This document shows positions 17,953 through 26,423 of a stretch of DNA of 64,000 bases, piece by piece (position 1 is the stretch's first letter; every line of letters starts with the position of its first letter). Both the position numbers and the translations under genes were made by a program. Below the pieces are notes generated by a model. That model was not told the DNA's origin and ran no database searches. It saw nothing but the letters and a program-made list of their open reading frames with translations. Source of the DNA: an uncultured Bacteroidales bacterium (GTDB lineage: Bacteria; Bacteroidota; Bacteroidia; Bacteroidales; Bacteroidaceae); contig CADCHQ010000002.1 of assembly GCA_902801325.1 (NCBI GenBank), forward strand, positions 99,289-163,288. Direction: 5' to 3'.

Positions 17953-20900
17953 ATGAAAGGCAAGACAAATAGAGGCTTGTACCAAAATCAATACGAACAC
18001 GATGCATGTGGTGTGGGCATGATTGTAAACATTCATGGAGGCAAGAGCCACGAACTTGTCGATAATGCACTGCGGGTGCTGGAGAACATGGAACATCGCG
18101 GTGCTGAGACACGTGATGGCACTGGCGACGGCGCAGGCATCATGGTACAGATTCCCCACGAATTCATCCTCCTGCAAGGCATTCCGGTTCCTGAGAAGGG
18201 ACGTTATGGAACGGGATTGGTGTTTCTGCCCAAGGACGGGAAAGCGCAGCAAACGATTCTGAGCATCATGATAGAGGAGATTGAACGTGAGGGACTGACG
18301 TTGATGTACCTGCGCACGATTCCCACCAACCCTGAGGTGCTGGGAGTGGCCGCACGCGAAGTGGAGCCCGACATCAAGCAAATCTTCGTGACGGGTGTTA
18401 CAGAAGAAAATGCCCCAATGTTCGACTGCATATTATATAAGGTAAGGAAACGCATAGAGAACCGCAGCGACAACGATGACTTCTACATCTGTTCACTATC
18501 AAGTAAGAACATCATATACAAGGGAATGCTCACCTCAGGGCAATTGCGAAGGTATTTCACCGACCTGTCGAGTCCGTACTTTACAAGCGGACTTGCACTC
18601 GTGCATTCCCGTTTCTCCACCAACACGTTTCCTAAGTGGAAGCTGGCTCAGCCCTTCCGCCTGTTGGCACACAACGGAGAAATCAACACCATTCGCGGCA
18701 ACCGTGGTTGGATGAAGGCAAGGGAAAGCGTTCTCGACAGCGAGGCTTTAGGCGACATCAAGGACCTGCGTCCCATCGTTCAAGAAGGGTTGAGCGACTC
18801 CGCAAGCCTCGACAATGTCTTTGAGTTCCTCACAATGAGCGGACTGTCGCTGCCCCATGCGATGGCTATTCTGGTGCCGGAAAGTTTCAACGACAAAAAC
18901 CCCATTTCCGAAGATCTGAAGGCATTCTACGAATATCACTCCATACTGATGGAGCCATGGGACGGTCCCGCAGCACTTCTCTTCTCAGATGGTCGCTTCG
19001 CTGGCGGCATGCTCGACAGGAACGGGCTTCGTCCCAGTCGCTACACCATTACGAAGCAGGGCATGATGATCGTTGCATCCGAGGTGGGTGTAATGGACTT
19101 CGAGCCTAGCGACGTAGTCAGCAAGGGGCGTTTGCAACCGGGAAAGATACTGCTCATTGACACTCAGGAGGGTAGAATTTACTACGATGGCGAGATAAAG
19201 GAACAACTGGCAAAGGCGCACCCCTATCGTGAATGGCTCTCGACGAATCGAGTTCAATTAGAGAAACTCAAGAGCGGACGCCATGTGGAGAATTCGGTTG
19301 AGAACTTCGAGCGCAAACTTGTCTGCTTCGGATATGGTCAGGAAGACATCGACAAGACCATCGTACCTATGGCTACAGCTGGCCAGGAACCAGTTGCTGC
19401 TATGGGCAATGACACACCGCTGGCCATCATTAGCGATCGTCCACAGACGCTGTTCAACTACTTCCGCCAACAGTTTGCCCAAGTGACAAATCCTGCCATC
19501 GACCCCATCCGCGAAGAATTGGTAATGTCCCTGACGGAATACATAGGAGCAGTAGGCACCGGCATCCTCACTCCTGATGCCTCCAACTGCAAGATGGTGA
19601 GGTTGCCACAACCCGTTCTAACGAATATTCAGCTCGACATCTTATGCAACATCAGATACAAAGGCTTTAATACCATCAAGTTGTCATTAGCCTACCCCCA
19701 GCCTCTCCCCAAGGGAGGGGAGATTGATTGGTCCCAGGCAGGTGAAAATCTTAGGGTAGCCTTGGACAAGCTATGCCGAGATGCCGAACAGGCTGTGGAT
19801 GATAGCTACAACTACATCATTCTTTCCGACAGGGACATCGACAACAGGCATGTTGCCATTCCAAGTCTTTTGGCAGTAAGTGCCGTCCATCATCATCTCA
19901 TTAGCGTTGGCAAACGAGTGCAAACGGCTCTTATCGCGGAAAGCGGCGAAATTCGCGAAGTGATGCATGCCGCTTTGTTATTAGGTTACGGGGCAAGTGC
20001 CATTTGTCCTTACATGACTTTTGCTGTTCTGGACGATCTCGTGAAGAAACACAAGATTCAGGAGGAGTATGCTACTGCTGAAGCAAACTATATCAAGGCG
20101 GTCGACAAGGGACTGAAGAAGGTTATGAGCAAGATGGGAATATCTACCATACGCTCGTATCGGGGCGCAAAGATATTCGAGAGCATCGGACTGGGAGAAG
20201 ACCTGCTGAGGCGCTACTTTGGTACTGAGGTTAGCACCATTGGAGGCATCGGGCTGAAGGAGATTGCCAAGGATGCAATCCGACTCCACGAGGAGGCCTT
20301 CCGACCCAAGGAGATCAACGAGTTCCTGCCCAACAACGGTCAGTTCGCCTGGCGCAAGGATGGCATCCTCCATGCTTGGAATCCCGAAACAATTGCCAAT
20401 CTGCAGATTGCCACCAGACTTGGTTCCTACAAGAAGTTCAAGGAATGGTCAGCGATGGTGGACGAGAAGGAGAAACCCATTTTCATTCGTGACTTCTTCG
20501 GATTCCGAAAGGCAGCAACCCCTACCCCTCTCGAAGAAGTGGAACCCGTTGAAAGCATCGTCAGGCATTTTGTCACCGGCGCTATGTCATTTGGAGCCTT
20601 AAGCATCGAGGCACATGAGGCCCTGGCTTTGGCTATGAACAAACTTGGCACACGAAGCAACACTGGTGAGGGTGGCGAGGACAACGCCCGCTATCACTCG
20701 GAGGTGGACGGAGTTAGTCTTTCCAGCAAGACCAAGCAGATAGCATCGGGACGCTTTGGAGTTACGGCCGAATACTTGGTAAATGCCGAAGAGATACAGA
20801 TTAAGGTGGCACAGGGTGCAAAGCCTGGTGAAGGCGGACAGTTGCCTGGTTTCAAGGTGAACGAGATTATTGCCAAGACGCGTAATGCCATTCCTGGCAT

Positions 20901-22482
20901 AAGCCTTATTTCCCCACCACCCCATCATGACATATATAGTATTGAGGACCTTGCACAACTCATCTTCGACCTGAAGAATATCAACCCGACTGCCGCCGTC
21001 AGCGTGAAACTGGTTGCAGAAAGTGGTGTCGGAACAATTGCCGCAGGCGTAGCAAAGGCAAAAGCCGACCTCATCGTCATTAGTGGTGCTGAAGGAGGTA
21101 CGGGAGCAAGCCCTGCAAGCAGCATGCGTTTTGCTGGCATCAGTCCGGAGATTGGCCTTGCTGAGACACAGCAGACTCTCGTTAGGAACGCTCTTCGCAG
21201 CCAAGTTCGTCTGCAGACCGACGGACAGCTGAAGACAGCCAAAGACGTTGTCATCATGGCGTTGCTTGGTGCCGACGAATTCTCATTCGGCACACTGCCT
21301 CTGATTGTATTAGGCTGTGTGATGATGCGTAAGTGCAACACCAACACGTGTCCCGTAGGTGTGGCAACACAAGACGAACGCCTTCGTTCCCGTTTCATGG
21401 GGCGTGCCGAGTATGTGGTCAACTTCTTCACATTCCTCGCCCAGCAGGTGCGCGAGTATCTCAGCGAGATGGGTGTGCACAAGTTGAAGGACATCATTGG
21501 ACACACCGAACTCATCGTTCCTAACGAAGCGTTTCCTTCCGCCACCGAGAAATGGAGTACCATCGACTTCGGCCGCCTGCTCTACAAACCCGAAACAGAC
21601 AAACCTCTCTATTGGGACAGAAGCAACTTCTCGAAAGTCGGTGGCGTTAAGGATGAAGAAATAGTGAAAGCCGCACAAAAGAGCATCGACAACCAGGAAG
21701 AGACGACGCTCGACTTTGCCATCAAGAACACCGACCGAGCAGTGGGAACCATGCTTTCGGGAATCATTGCTAAGAAATACGGTGAGACGGGACTGCCCGA
21801 CGGAACCATCAACATCAAGTTCAAGGGATCGGCTGGACAATCTTTCGGAGCCTTTGCCGTAAAGGGGGTAAGTCTGAGGCTCGAAGGCGAGGCCAACGAC
21901 TACTTTGGCAAAGGCCTAAGCGGCGGGCGCATCAGCATCTTGCCTCCTGCGAGGAGCGATGCTGACTTCCACGCCGAAGGCAACATTATTGCTGGCAACA
22001 CCGGACTGTATGGAGCCACCAGTGGCGAACTGTATGTCAACGGGCGCGTTGGAGAACGCTTCGGCGTACGCAACAGCGGAGCCATTGCCGTCATCGAGGG
22101 GGCTGGCGACCACTGCTGTGAATACATGACCGGCGGACGCGTTGTGGTTCTGGGTAAGACCGGACGCAATTTTGCAGCCGGCATGAGTGGTGGCGTAGCA
22201 TACGTCTATGACCCCGACCATGTTTTCGACTACTTCTGCAACATGGACATGGTGGAGATAAACCTTGTTGAGGACGCTGTCAGTCGCAAGGAACTGCTCG
22301 AACTCATCCGTCAGCACTATCTCCACACGGGTTCCGCCCTTGCCGGACGAATGCTCGACAACTGGCAGCGCTATGTGGAAGACTTCATACAAGTTGTCCC
22401 CATCGAGTACAAACGTGTCATGCAGGAAGAGCAGATGGCAAAACTCTCGCAGAAGATTGCTAAAGTGCAGCGTGACTATTAA
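17953..22482 (+). CDS. gltB: Glutamate synthase, large (alpha) subunit
   Basis: The 1509-residue protein has a class II glutaminase domain whose nucleophile is Cys19 in YEHDACGVGM, so an 18-residue leader is cleaved. Next are the central and FMN-binding domains (GGEGGEDNARYHSEVDGV; VSGAEGGTGASP). The 3Fe-4S cysteines are near C1122, C1128 and C1133 in CVMMRKCNTNTCPVG. The C-terminal GXGXG beta-helix begins near residue 1290. With GltD it makes two glutamates from glutamine and 2-oxoglutarate. Residues about 581-591 (YPQPLPKGGEID) are encoded by a palindromic element in the central domain. The glnK-side divergent region suggests nitrogen control. Confidence 0.95.
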   Translation: MKGKTNRGLYQNQYEHDACGVGMIVNIHGGKSHELVDNALRVLENMEHRGAETRDGTGDGAGIMVQIPHEFILLQGIPVPEKGRYGTGLVFLPKDGKAQQTILSIMIEEIEREGLTLMYLRTIPTNPEVLGVAAREVEPDIKQIFVTGVTEENAPMFDCILYKVRKRIENRSDNDDFYICSLSSKNIIYKGMLTSGQLRRYFTDLSSPYFTSGLALVHSRFSTNTFPKWKLAQPFRLLAHNGEINTIRGNRGWMKARESVLDSEALGDIKDLRPIVQEGLSDSASLDNVFEFLTMSGLSLPHAMAILVPESFNDKNPISEDLKAFYEYHSILMEPWDGPAALLFSDGRFAGGMLDRNGLRPSRYTITKQGMMIVASEVGVMDFEPSDVVSKGRLQPGKILLIDTQEGRIYYDGEIKEQLAKAHPYREWLSTNRVQLEKLKSGRHVENSVENFERKLVCFGYGQEDIDKTIVPMATAGQEPVAAMGNDTPLAIISDRPQTLFNYFRQQFAQVTNPAIDPIREELVMSLTEYIGAVGTGILTPDASNCKMVRLPQPVLTNIQLDILCNIRYKGFNTIKLSLAYPQPLPKGGEIDWSQAGENLRVALDKLCRDAEQAVDDSYNYIILSDRDIDNRHVAIPSLLAVSAVHHHLISVGKRVQTALIAESGEIREVMHAALLLGYGASAICPYMTFAVLDDLVKKHKIQEEYATAEANYIKAVDKGLKKVMSKMGISTIRSYRGAKIFESIGLGEDLLRRYFGTEVSTIGGIGLKEIAKDAIRLHEEAFRPKEINEFLPNNGQFAWRKDGILHAWNPETIANLQIATRLGSYKKFKEWSAMVDEKEKPIFIRDFFGFRKAATPTPLEEVEPVESIVRHFVTGAMSFGALSIEAHEALALAMNKLGTRSNTGEGGEDNARYHSEVDGVSLSSKTKQIASGRFGVTAEYLVNAEEIQIKVAQGAKPGEGGQLPGFKVNEIIAKTRNAIPGISLISPPPHHDIYSIEDLAQLIFDLKNINPTAAVSVKLVAESGVGTIAAGVAKAKADLIVISGAEGGTGASPASSMRFAGISPEIGLAETQQTLVRNALRSQVRLQTDGQLKTAKDVVIMALLGADEFSFGTLPLIVLGCVMMRKCNTNTCPVGVATQDERLRSRFMGRAEYVVNFFTFLAQQVREYLSEMGVHKLKDIIGHTELIVPNEAFPSATEKWSTIDFGRLLYKPETDKPLYWDRSNFSKVGGVKDEEIVKAAQKSIDNQEETTLDFAIKNTDRAVGTMLSGIIAKKYGETGLPDGTINIKFKGSAGQSFGAFAVKGVSLRLEGEANDYFGKGLSGGRISILPPARSDADFHAEGNIIAGNTGLYGATSGELYVNGRVGERFGVRNSGAIAVIEGAGDHCCEYMTGGRVVVLGKTGRNFAAGMSGGVAYVYDPDHVFDYFCNMDMVEINLVEDAVSRKELLELIRQHYLHTGSALAGRMLDNWQRYVEDFIQVVPIEYKRVMQEEQMAKLSQKIAKVQRDY
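19692..19724. repeat. Palindromic element inside gltB
   Basis: CTCCCC (19705-19710) and GGGGAG (19717-19722) close a stem within the coding sequence, preceded by CTACCCCCAGC. It gives the residues PQPLPKGGE where relatives have a shorter LLFD-like turn by memory. The frame is preserved. Confidence 0.6.
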
Positions 22483-22485
22483 GAT

Positions 22486-22552
22486 TTTACAATTTGACAT
22501 TCGACATTCGACATTTGCCTTTCAATCTTCAATTTTCAATCTTCAATATACA
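22486..22552. repeat. Short-unit AT-rich tract between gltB and gltD
   Basis: TTGACAT, TCGACAT and TCGACAT 7-bp units are followed by TTCAATCT/TTCAATTT-like units and end 4 nt before the gltD ATG. It fills most of the 73-nt gap. Confidence 0.5.
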
Positions 22553-22555
22553 AAC

Positions 22556-23959
22556 ATGGGAAATCCGAAAGCATTTCTGACAGTGCCTCGCAAGGAGGCA
22601 GGATACAGACCTATTCACGACCGCATACACGATTTTGGTGAAGTGGAACAGACGCTCAACACCCGCGACCGCCAGGAGCAAGCCAGCCGCTGCATGGACT
22701 GCGGTGTGCCCTTCTGTCATTGGGCTTGTCCGCTTGGCAACAAAGACCCGGAATGGAACGATGCACTTTATCGCGGTGAGTGGGAAACGGCATATAAGTT
22801 ATTGAAGAAGACCAACCCCTTCCCCGAGTTCACGGGACGCATCTGCCCCGCGCTTTGCGAGAAAGCTTGCGTGCTTTACCATACGACGGGGGAGGCCGTC
22901 ACCAATCGCGAGAATGAGGCAGCCATTGCCGAACGTGCATTTCTGGAAGGATATGTCACCATCGAGCATCCCGTGCGAAATGGCAAGAAGGTGGCTGTTG
23001 TCGGAAGTGGTCCTGCCGGATTGGCTGCGGCCAATGCGCTAAACTATATGGGCTACACTGTGACAGTCTTCGAGAAGGATGAAGCCGCAGGAGGACTTCT
23101 TCGCTATGGCATTCCTAACTTCAAACTTAACAAGAAAATCATCGACAGGAGAATTCGAGTAATGGAGCAGGAGGGAATCTGTTTCCGTTATGGTGAAGAG
23201 ATAATGTTCAATATTCAATGTTCTAACCGGACGGACGAAGTCCTACGCTTGCGTAGCGAAGTCGGAGCAAGAATGTTCAATGAATTCTCCGCCATCATCC
23301 TCGCCACCGGCACCCCGAAAGCCCGCGACCTGAACGTTCCTGGCCGTGAACTGAGGGGTGTGCATCTTGCCCTCGAACTGCTCTCTCAGCAGAACCGTGT
23401 CCTTGCCGGCATGGAGTTCTCGAAGGACGAGCACATCACGGCAAAGGGGAAGGATGTCCTCGTCATCGGTGGTGGCGACACGGGAAGCGACTGCATTGGT
23501 ACGGCCCATCGGCAGGGTTGCAAGAGTGTAACGCAGATTGAGATTATGCCCAAGCCTCCCGTCGGCCATAATCCTTCCACACCTTGGCCCAACTGGCCTA
23601 TCATCCTAAAGACGACAAGCAGTCACGAAGAGGGCTGCACACGTCGGTGGAACATCAACACCCTCGAGTTCCTCGGAAAAGACGGGAAGGTGACGGGAGT
23701 CAGGGTGCAGGAGATAGACTGGAAGCCCAACCCGGAAGGCGGAAGGCCCATCATGGTGGAGAAGGGCGAACCGGAAATCATCAAGGCCGACCTCGTTCTG
23801 CTTGCTATGGGTTTCCTCAAGCCAAAGCATCCGCAATATCCCCCGAATGTCTTTGTCTGTGGCGATGCTGCCAACGGTGCTTCGCTTGTGGTTCGCGCCA
23901 TTGCCTCCGGACTTCAGACGGCAACCAAAGTCAACGAATACTTAAGTAAAACTCTTTAA
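22556..23959 (+). CDS. gltD: Glutamate synthase, small (beta) subunit, with 23-residue in-frame insertion
   Basis: The ATG at 22556 (MGNPKAFLTVPRKEAGYRP) is chosen because it matches the GltD N-terminus; earlier in-frame codons overlap gltB. The 467-residue flavoprotein has the cysteine motif CMDCGVPFCHWACPLGN, further cysteines in RICPALCEKACVL, an FAD site VVGSGPAGLAAAN and an NAD(P)H site VIGGGDTGSDC. It supplies electrons to GltB. Residues 217-239 come from a palindromic element bracketed by MFN repeats, between the FAD segment and ILATGTPKARDL. A usual length near 445 fits this insertion. Cofactor motifs are intact, so activity is likely retained. Confidence 0.93.
   Translation: MGNPKAFLTVPRKEAGYRPIHDRIHDFGEVEQTLNTRDRQEQASRCMDCGVPFCHWACPLGNKDPEWNDALYRGEWETAYKLLKKTNPFPEFTGRICPALCEKACVLYHTTGEAVTNRENEAAIAERAFLEGYVTIEHPVRNGKKVAVVGSGPAGLAAANALNYMGYTVTVFEKDEAAGGLLRYGIPNFKLNKKIIDRRIRVMEQEGICFRYGEEIMFNIQCSNRTDEVLRLRSEVGARMFNEFSAIILATGTPKARDLNVPGRELRGVHLALELLSQQNRVLAGMEFSKDEHITAKGKDVLVIGGGDTGSDCIGTAHRQGCKSVTQIEIMPKPPVGHNPSTPWPNWPIILKTTSSHEEGCTRRWNINTLEFLGKDGKVTGVRVQEIDWKPNPEGGRPIMVEKGEPEIIKADLVLLAMGFLKPKHPQYPPNVFVCGDAANGASLVVRAIASGLQTATKVNEYLSKTL
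23203..23281. repeat. Palindromic element in gltD flanked by a 10-bp direct repeat
   Basis: AATGTTCAAT occurs at 23203-23212 and again at 23272-23281, exactly 69 bp (23 codons) apart. Between them is the element 23223-23271 with the perfect palindrome CTACGCTTGCGTAG at 23243-23256 and flanks CGGACGAAGTC and GAAGTCGGAGCAAG. The same 14-mer is present at 28144, 41056 and 45474. The direct repeat may be a target-site duplication, though it could also be part of an AT-rich short-unit array. Confidence 0.75.
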
Positions 23960-24012
23960 TTCATGGGGCAAGGAGCAAGGGGTATGGGGCAAGAGGATGC
24001 AACAATCAAAAG

Positions 24013-24059
24013 AAAAGCCCTCTTTCTTTGGGAGAGAGGGTTTGGGAGAGAGGCTTTTT
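24013..24059 (+). terminator. Terminator- or attenuator-like hairpin between gltD and glutamine synthetase
   Basis: AAAAGCC (24013-24019) pairs with GGCTTTT (24052-24058), and the inside can also form CCCTCT/AGAGGG. A T/A-rich tail follows. It sits within the 150-nt gap, so it could end gltBD transcription or attenuate read-through into the glutamine synthetase gene. A tract of TTTAATTTT-like units then runs to 24100. Confidence 0.5.
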
Positions 24060-24109
24060 AAATTTTCAATTTTAATCTTTAATTTTTAATCTTTTATAAA
24101 CATACGACT

Positions 24110-26329
24110 ATGGCAAACGATTTAAGATTTCAGGTTGTTGGCGAGGCGTTCAAGAAGAAACCTCTCGACGTGATAGCACCGAGTGAAAGACCTTGCGAAT
24201 ACTTCGGCAAGCATGTCTTCAATCGCGAAAAGATGTACAAGTACCTGCCCAAAGACGTCTACGGCAAGATGATGGACGTGATGGACAACGGCGCACAACT
24301 CGACCGCACTGTGGCCAACGCCGTAGCCAGCGGCATGATGCAATGGGCCAAAGAGAATGGTGTGACACACTACACACACTGGTTCCAGCCCCTGACAGAA
24401 GGCACAGCCGAGAAGCACGACTCGTTCATCGAACACGACGGCAAGGGAGGCATGATAGAGGAGTTCAGCGGCAAGTTACTTGTCCAGCAGGAACCCGATG
24501 CCTCTTCGTTCCCCAGTGGTGGCATCCGCAGCACATTCGAGGCTCGCGGCTATTCCGCATGGGACCCCACAAGCCCCGTCTTCATCATCGACGACACACT
24601 CATCATTCCCACGGTATTCATCTCTTACAGCGGTGAGTCGCTCGACTACAAAGCACCCCTCTTGCGTGCTCTAAAAGCCGTCAACGTAGCTGCCACAGAG
24701 GTTTGTCACTACTTCGACCCCGCAGTAAAGAAAGTGACCAGCAATCTCGGATGGGAACAAGAATACTTCCTCGTCGACGAAGGCCTCTATGCTGCCCGCC
24801 CCGACCTCCTTCTGACGGGTCGCACCCTCATGGGACATGATTCTGCCAAGAACCAGCAAATGGACGACCACTACTTCGGAAGCATTCCCGAGCGCGTGGC
24901 TGCCTTCATGCGCGACCTTGAGATACAAGCACTGATGCTCGGCATCCCCGTGAAGACACGACACAACGAGGTAGCACCCAACCAGTTCGAAGTAGCACCC
25001 ATCTTCGAGGACACCAACTTGGCAGTCGACCACAACATGCTGCTCATGTCGCTCATGAAGCGCGTTGCCCGTAAGCATAGTTTCCGAGCCCTCCTGCACG
25101 AGAAGCCCTTTGCAGGCATCAACGGTTCCGGCAAGCACAACAACTGGAGTCTGTCGACCGACACTGGCATACTGCTCCATGCTCCTGGCAAGACACCCGA
25201 ACAGAACCTGCGCTTCGCCACATTCATTGTCGAAACCCTAATGGGAGTCTACAAACACAACGGACTGCTGAAGGCCAGCATTATGAGTGCCACCAATGCC
25301 CACCGTCTGGGCGCCAACGAGGCACCACCAGCCATCATCAGTTCATTCTTGGGCAAACAACTCTCCGAATTGCTCGACCACATCGAGAAAGCCGACAAGG
25401 AAAACCTTTTCACAATGGACGGCAAGCAAGGCATGAAGATGGACATCCCCGAAATACCCGAACTGCTCATCGACAACACCGACCGCAACCGCACAAGCCC
25501 ATTCGCCTTCACGGGAAACCGCTTTGAGTTCCGCGCCGTAGGCAGTGAAGCCAACTGCGCCAGTGCCATGATTACGCTCAACAGCGCCGTTGCAGAGGCA
25601 CTCACCAGCTTCAAGAAACGCGTCGACGAGCGGATAAAGGTGATTGCAAAAGACTTCGAGCACTCCGAGCACAATGCCACCTACCACGCCATCATCGACG
25701 TCCTTCGCGAGGACATCAAGACTTGCAAACCCATTCGGTTCGACGGTAACGGCTACAGCGACGAATGGAAGACCGAAGCCGCCCGTCGCGGACTCGACAC
25801 CGAGACCTCCTGCCCCGTCATCTTCGAGCGCTACCTCGATGCCGACAGCATCCAAATGTTCGAGAGCCTCGGCGTGATGACCCAAAAGGAACTGGAGGCA
25901 CGAAACGAGGTGAAGTGGGAAACCTACACCAAGAAGATTCAGATAGAAGCCCGCGTACTGGGCGACCTCTCCATGAACCACATCATCCCCGTCGCCACCA
26001 GTTACCAGAGCCAGCTCCTGCGCAACGTGGAACGCATGAGCAATGCCTTCCCTGCCGACAAGTCCGACAAGCTCAACGCCCGCAACCTCAAACTCATTGA
26101 AGAGATTGCCGAGCGAACCGCAACCATCGAGAAACTAGTAGAAGAACTCGTCAGCGCACGCAAGGTAGCTAACAAGATTGAGGACGAGCACCAGAAGGCC
26201 ATCGCCTATCACGACACCATTGCCCCGATGTTCGACGCCATCCGCTATCAGATCGACAAACTTGAACTCATCGTCGACGACAGCCTCTGGCCCCTGCCCA
26301 AGTACCGCGAACTGCTGTTCATCAGATAG
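24110..26329 (+). CDS. glnN: Glutamine synthetase type III
   Basis: The 739-residue protein is of the long GSIII class (about 700-730), not the 450-residue GSI. It starts MANDLRFQVVGEAFKKKPLDVI. GSIII motifs are SSFPSGGIRSTFEARGY, WEQEYFLVD, APNQFEVAPIFE and FAGINGSGKHNNWSLSTDTG, which holds the catalytic loop. The enzyme makes glutamine from glutamate, ammonium and ATP as a dodecamer. The C-terminal third contains helical segments rich in Glu and Lys. Position after gltBD makes a complete GS-GOGAT unit opposite glnK-amtB. Confidence 0.96.
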   Translation: MANDLRFQVVGEAFKKKPLDVIAPSERPCEYFGKHVFNREKMYKYLPKDVYGKMMDVMDNGAQLDRTVANAVASGMMQWAKENGVTHYTHWFQPLTEGTAEKHDSFIEHDGKGGMIEEFSGKLLVQQEPDASSFPSGGIRSTFEARGYSAWDPTSPVFIIDDTLIIPTVFISYSGESLDYKAPLLRALKAVNVAATEVCHYFDPAVKKVTSNLGWEQEYFLVDEGLYAARPDLLLTGRTLMGHDSAKNQQMDDHYFGSIPERVAAFMRDLEIQALMLGIPVKTRHNEVAPNQFEVAPIFEDTNLAVDHNMLLMSLMKRVARKHSFRALLHEKPFAGINGSGKHNNWSLSTDTGILLHAPGKTPEQNLRFATFIVETLMGVYKHNGLLKASIMSATNAHRLGANEAPPAIISSFLGKQLSELLDHIEKADKENLFTMDGKQGMKMDIPEIPELLIDNTDRNRTSPFAFTGNRFEFRAVGSEANCASAMITLNSAVAEALTSFKKRVDERIKVIAKDFEHSEHNATYHAIIDVLREDIKTCKPIRFDGNGYSDEWKTEAARRGLDTETSCPVIFERYLDADSIQMFESLGVMTQKELEARNEVKWETYTKKIQIEARVLGDLSMNHIIPVATSYQSQLLRNVERMSNAFPADKSDKLNARNLKLIEEIAERTATIEKLVEELVSARKVANKIEDEHQKAIAYHDTIAPMFDAIRYQIDKLELIVDDSLWPLPKYRELLFIR

Positions 26330-26369
26330 TCCGAAGCAAAAACTCAAAATGTATAATGCATAAATAAGT

Positions 26370-26397
26370 AATCAGGAGACCTTCGGGCCTCCTGATT
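26370..26397. terminator. Hairpin between convergent glutamine synthetase and sulfatase genes
   Basis: AATCAGGAG and CTCCTGATT form a 9-bp stem, and the loop region carries a CC-TTCG-GG tetraloop helix. Tails are only modestly T-rich, so it probably serves both strands weakly. The same stem sequence occurs at 63189-63216. Confidence 0.6.
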
Positions 26398-26423
26398 TGC
26401 TATAAGGAAACTTGGGTGAGGAA

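Noticed and set aside
22265..22555. Longer gltD start inside gltB
   Set aside because: The residues are gltB out of frame; the ATG at 22556 matches the family N-terminus.
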